From assembly GCF_036850765.1 (NCBI RefSeq), contig NC_089501.1, positions 14,980,997-15,044,996 of the forward strand: a stretch of 64,000 nucleotides of DNA. Reading direction: 5' to 3'. This DNA is from Saccopteryx bilineata (lineage: Eukaryota; Chordata; Mammalia; Chiroptera; Emballonuridae). The position numbers were made by a program, and so were the translations under genes. Below are positions 61,141 to 64,000 of the stretch, piece after piece (position 1 is the stretch's first letter; each line of letters begins with the position of its first letter). The notes below the pieces were generated by a model. That model was given only the letters and a program-made list of their open reading frames with translations, searched no databases and was not told the origin of the DNA.

Positions 61141-62245
61141 GTATTAATTTCAAGAATGTACAACAGCTAAATTATAAGTGTTTAAAATATAAACCCAACA
61201 AGGTCTGTAAGCATTCATATATAAAATTCACTTGTATTAAAAATATCAAATATTTTTAAAAGCTTTTTCATAAAATCAAACTATTTTCTACTATCTTAAT
61301 TCATTTATAAGTATGGCACTATCAAGCATTTAAGCATATAGTATATGTCAGGCTCTGTTCAAGATAGTAAAGAAAGTAAAAAACAAAAAATTCTATATAT
61401 CTATGTTCTAGTTCATATTCCAGTAACTCTTTACTTTCTAAGCAAAATCTTTTGAAATTTCAACCCTTAAATATATTTAAAAGTTTGATTTAGGGTTTAA
61501 TTTTAAGGCTAAAAAATCTACTAATTTTATCCCTTATAAACACATGAAAATAAGTGTAACTAGCATTGATTAAATACCTCCCTCAAATTATTTCCCAATT
61601 ACCATGATACAGAACATGTTTAGCTCAAAAGTATGCATAAATGACAAAGAACAATATATATCATAGGTAATATAATTAAGCAACATTAAGCTTGTTGCTC
61701 AAAATCATCAGAAAACAGTTAAGTATAGTAGAATTCTTTTTTCATAGCTTTGGTATCCAAACATGCAAAATCTTTGGAGTATCCCTTCAAATATCCAAAA
61801 TTTTATCTGTATATCATTTAATTTTAAACATTCATGACTCATAGTTTCTTGCCTTCATATCTAACATAAATTAGTTAAAGGAAATTATTTTAAAGCAGCT
61901 TTCCAATTTGACATTTCCTAAGTATAAAATACAGACATCATCTTCTAGCTTTTATAGCTCATTAGCACCACAGCTAACTTGCTTCTTGTACAAAGATGAA
62001 AAGTAGCTTCCAAATAATGAATTACTCTAATGTAAATAGGAAAATGGTAGAAGGCAGGCAGACTGACCCACCAACCACCTCTCACTTCTGCCTGTGTTCT
62101 AAAGGGACTGCAACTAGGAAAGGACAGATATGAGACATCAATGTATTTGTAAGGCTTTATTTTTAAAACTCTACAGAGTGAATACAAAGGTATCTACATT
62201 TCTTTATGCCTGAAATATTTAGTAATTAAACAAAAATAGACTCAC
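61141..62245. other. Intronic sequence, nothing recognised
   Basis: AT-rich intron between exons A and B. No named repeat. Confidence 0.5.
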
Positions 62246-62367
62246 CGATCAATTACAAGTTCTTTCTGCCTTAGTAGTCCTTCTTTTATTTTCAGCACGG
62301 ATTCCCACTTTGTGAAGTCCTGATAGCCAGAAGGTGAGTAACTCTGATGGGATGAGCCCGTGGAGAC
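62246..62367 (-). CDS. CEP85L: CEP85L coding exon A (most 5' in window)
   Basis: Exon of 122 nt with acceptor TTTGTGCAG and donor GTGAGT. It begins on a full codon and ends with two bases of an Arg codon. It encodes [18 protein letters not shown], then [22 protein letters not shown]. The Ser-rich start is the end of the disordered N-terminal half of the protein. The [17 protein letters not shown] stretch opens the coiled-coil half and is strongly conserved in the CEP85/CEP85L family. The protein continues from an exon outside the window, so this entry is partial at the gene level. Confidence 0.9.
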
Positions 62368-63062
62368 CTGCACAAACATGTTCACACAGTTAGTATTCTA
62401 AAAGTGTCTAAGGAAATATTTATATATCACTTAGTATTTTCCCAATGATTTTCATTAAAAAAAGAAGAGAGAATTCTGCCTTTGATTATTTTTTAAAAGT
62501 CTGACTGAAATTACATTTGTGAATACAACATAACTTGAAAAACCTCAAGGAAGATCCAAAGTAAATGCAGGAGTCTAATGTGACACCAGAACATTTAATC
62601 TGGATTACAGTACTAAATATAAGATCTTGTTCTCATTATCTTGGGGAAACTTTCTGAAAATAAGAGATTCATCATTTCCTAAAGAAGGAGTACAATAAAA
62701 GAATGTACAAGAGATAAGACTAGACAAAAATTACCAGAAGAGTTTCTAAAAAGAAATAAAAACAGTTAACTGTAGCATTCAGATTTCAAATTGTCATTGA
62801 TCACATCATCATTTAATCATTAAATTTTCAAAAGCTACCATGTTTGCATGAAGTAGTAAATATATATATATCCATAGAAAATATAGCTCTTAAGCAGATA
62901 ATCTAGATACCTACTGGTTTCCAGTATAAATGACACCATTTAGAAAAAAAATGTTCTTAGAATTTAAGAAAATTTTAAGATATTTAAAACAAATCAACAA
63001 TGAAGACTAATACAACAGATATCCTCAAACTTCTATCACTGAAACAAAAAATTTAATATTGG
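62368..63062. other. Intronic sequence, nothing recognised
   Basis: Upstream intron of exon A. No repeat or exon recognised. Confidence 0.5.
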
Positions 63063-63526
63063 CGCTATGGGTTGAACTGTGTCTTCTCAAAAGTATATGT
63101 TATATGTTGAAGTCCTAACCCTCAGTACTTCAGAATGTGACCTTATGTGGAAATAAGGTCTTTGCAGATATAGTCAAGGTAACATGAAGTCATTAAGGCG
63201 GATCCCAATTCAATATGACTAATGTTCCATGAAAAGAAGATATCTGAACACAGAAATGCCCAGTAGGGAAAGACATTTTCATCATGAAAAGATGAAAGCA
63301 GAAGTTGGAGTGATGCACCTAAAAAACAAGGAAAATAAGGCTTCCAGAAAAGCGCCAGAAACTTGGCCTGGAACAGTCTTCCTTCACAGCCCTCAGCAGG
63401 AACCAACGCTGCTGACACCAGGAGTCTGAACTTCAAACCTCCAGAACTGTGAGACAATAAATTTCTGTTGTTTAAGTTACCTAGTTTGTGTTCTTTGTTA
63501 TGGCAACTCCAGGAAACTAACACAGT
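63063..63526 (+). mobile_element. MLT1 (ERVL-MaLR) solo LTR, sense
   Basis: 'gggttgaactgtgtcttctc', 'ttgaagtcctaaccctcagt', 'cagaatgtgaccttatgtgg', 'aaataaggtctttgcagata', 'gcagaagttggagtgatgca', 'aaacctccagaactgtgaga', 'caataaatttctgttgttta', 'ggaaactaacacag' follow the LTR from end to end. Noncoding. Confidence 0.88.
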
Positions 63527-64000
63527 AGTAAATCAAACAGAAACATAAATTCCTTGACAAGCTAAATGATGCAATATAAACACCACAAAGCAATTTTAAA
63601 AGAATTCAAGTGTGCAGTGATATTTTTATCCTTTGTTTTTCCAAAGATGCTATTGACAAAACCTGGTTCAGAATAAACCACTAATTGCGTGACATCAACG
63701 AGTCAGAGATTAACCCTTTAAATTAAGATGATTGTCAAGTAGTACTAGGACAGGATGTTTCAAGCAGGAGAAAGACAGGGCAAGATGAACAGACTAAGAA
63801 GAAAAGAGACTAGATGATACAGTACAGAACTGTCAGGTGGAAAGATATTTGAAATATAAGCAACACATAGTGGTATAGAGGCAGGATAATCAGATACCTT
63901 CCCCTGAATTTCATTATTTCCCTTGCCTAGCATACACCAACCAGACTTATATTCAGCCAGTATGTACTAACACAGATATGTTAGTTGTTAACATACTGAA
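63527..64000. other. Intronic sequence, nothing recognised
   Basis: Right edge of the window, within CEP85L. No further exon seen. Confidence 0.5.

Noticed and set aside
63143..63523. 126-codon minus-strand open frame
   Set aside because: Antisense to an MLT1 LTR. No recognisable protein features.

Overview
The window is nuclear DNA from a mammal, almost certainly a bat. It is AT-rich and intron-like. It is packed with tRNA-derived SINEs whose heads read CCTGGCCGGTTGGCTCAGCGG with intact pol III A and B boxes, plus L1, L2, MIR, MLT1, MER5 and Tigger relics. SINEs with this head occur in bats. The long 3' module (GGGAGTCTGTCTGACTG, then CTTCAGAAAAATACAAA) and the absence of the vespertilionid Ves tail suggest a rhinolophoid bat (horseshoe or leaf-nosed), as an inference from memory.

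One protein-coding gene is visible: the 3' part of CEP85L on the minus strand. Ten coding exons (62246-62367 down to 14117-14280) join in phase without a break. They encode the C-terminal 466 residues of a coiled-coil centrosomal protein, ending ...GDNCITQ, followed by a long repeat-free 3' UTR running to about 9570. The 5' exons lie beyond position 64000. One intron (after the exon at 21671-21778) uses a GC donor. Phospholamban (PLN), nested in CEP85L in other mammals, is not in this window.

Layout: 1-9.5 kb is intergenic (LTR-like relic, old L1, an MLT1-like LTR carrying a 17-copy 27-bp minisatellite, MIR, SINE, L1). 9.5-14.3 kb is the 3' UTR and last exon. 14.3-45.8 kb holds exons 3 to 9 (in window order) separated by introns with SINEs, L2, L1, MIR and MER5A. 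45.8-60.1 kb is the largest intron. It contains an inverted 165-bp duplication, an old L1/HAL1-like element hosting three SINEs, an L2, and a nested block at 54.4-59.1 kb. In that block one L1 is interrupted by a Tigger1-like element (itself hosting a SINE) and by a 2.73-kb element of unusual type. 60.1-64 kb holds two more exons and two MLT1 LTRs.

The most unusual object is the 2.73-kb insertion at 55573-58305. It has imperfect terminal inverted repeats starting ACACTGG and a plus-strand decayed gene for a Cys-rich, transposase-like protein. I recall relatives mainly among uncharacterised arthropod and cnidarian proteins. It cleanly interrupts a mammalian L1, so it arrived after that L1, and horizontal acquisition is a reasonable hypothesis. 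Two other notable objects are templated copy events: a 328-bp segment of 7621-7948 pasted into the middle of a SINE at 35560-35887, and the inverted copy of 46842-47005 at 47812-47981. Both are about 98 percent identical to their source.
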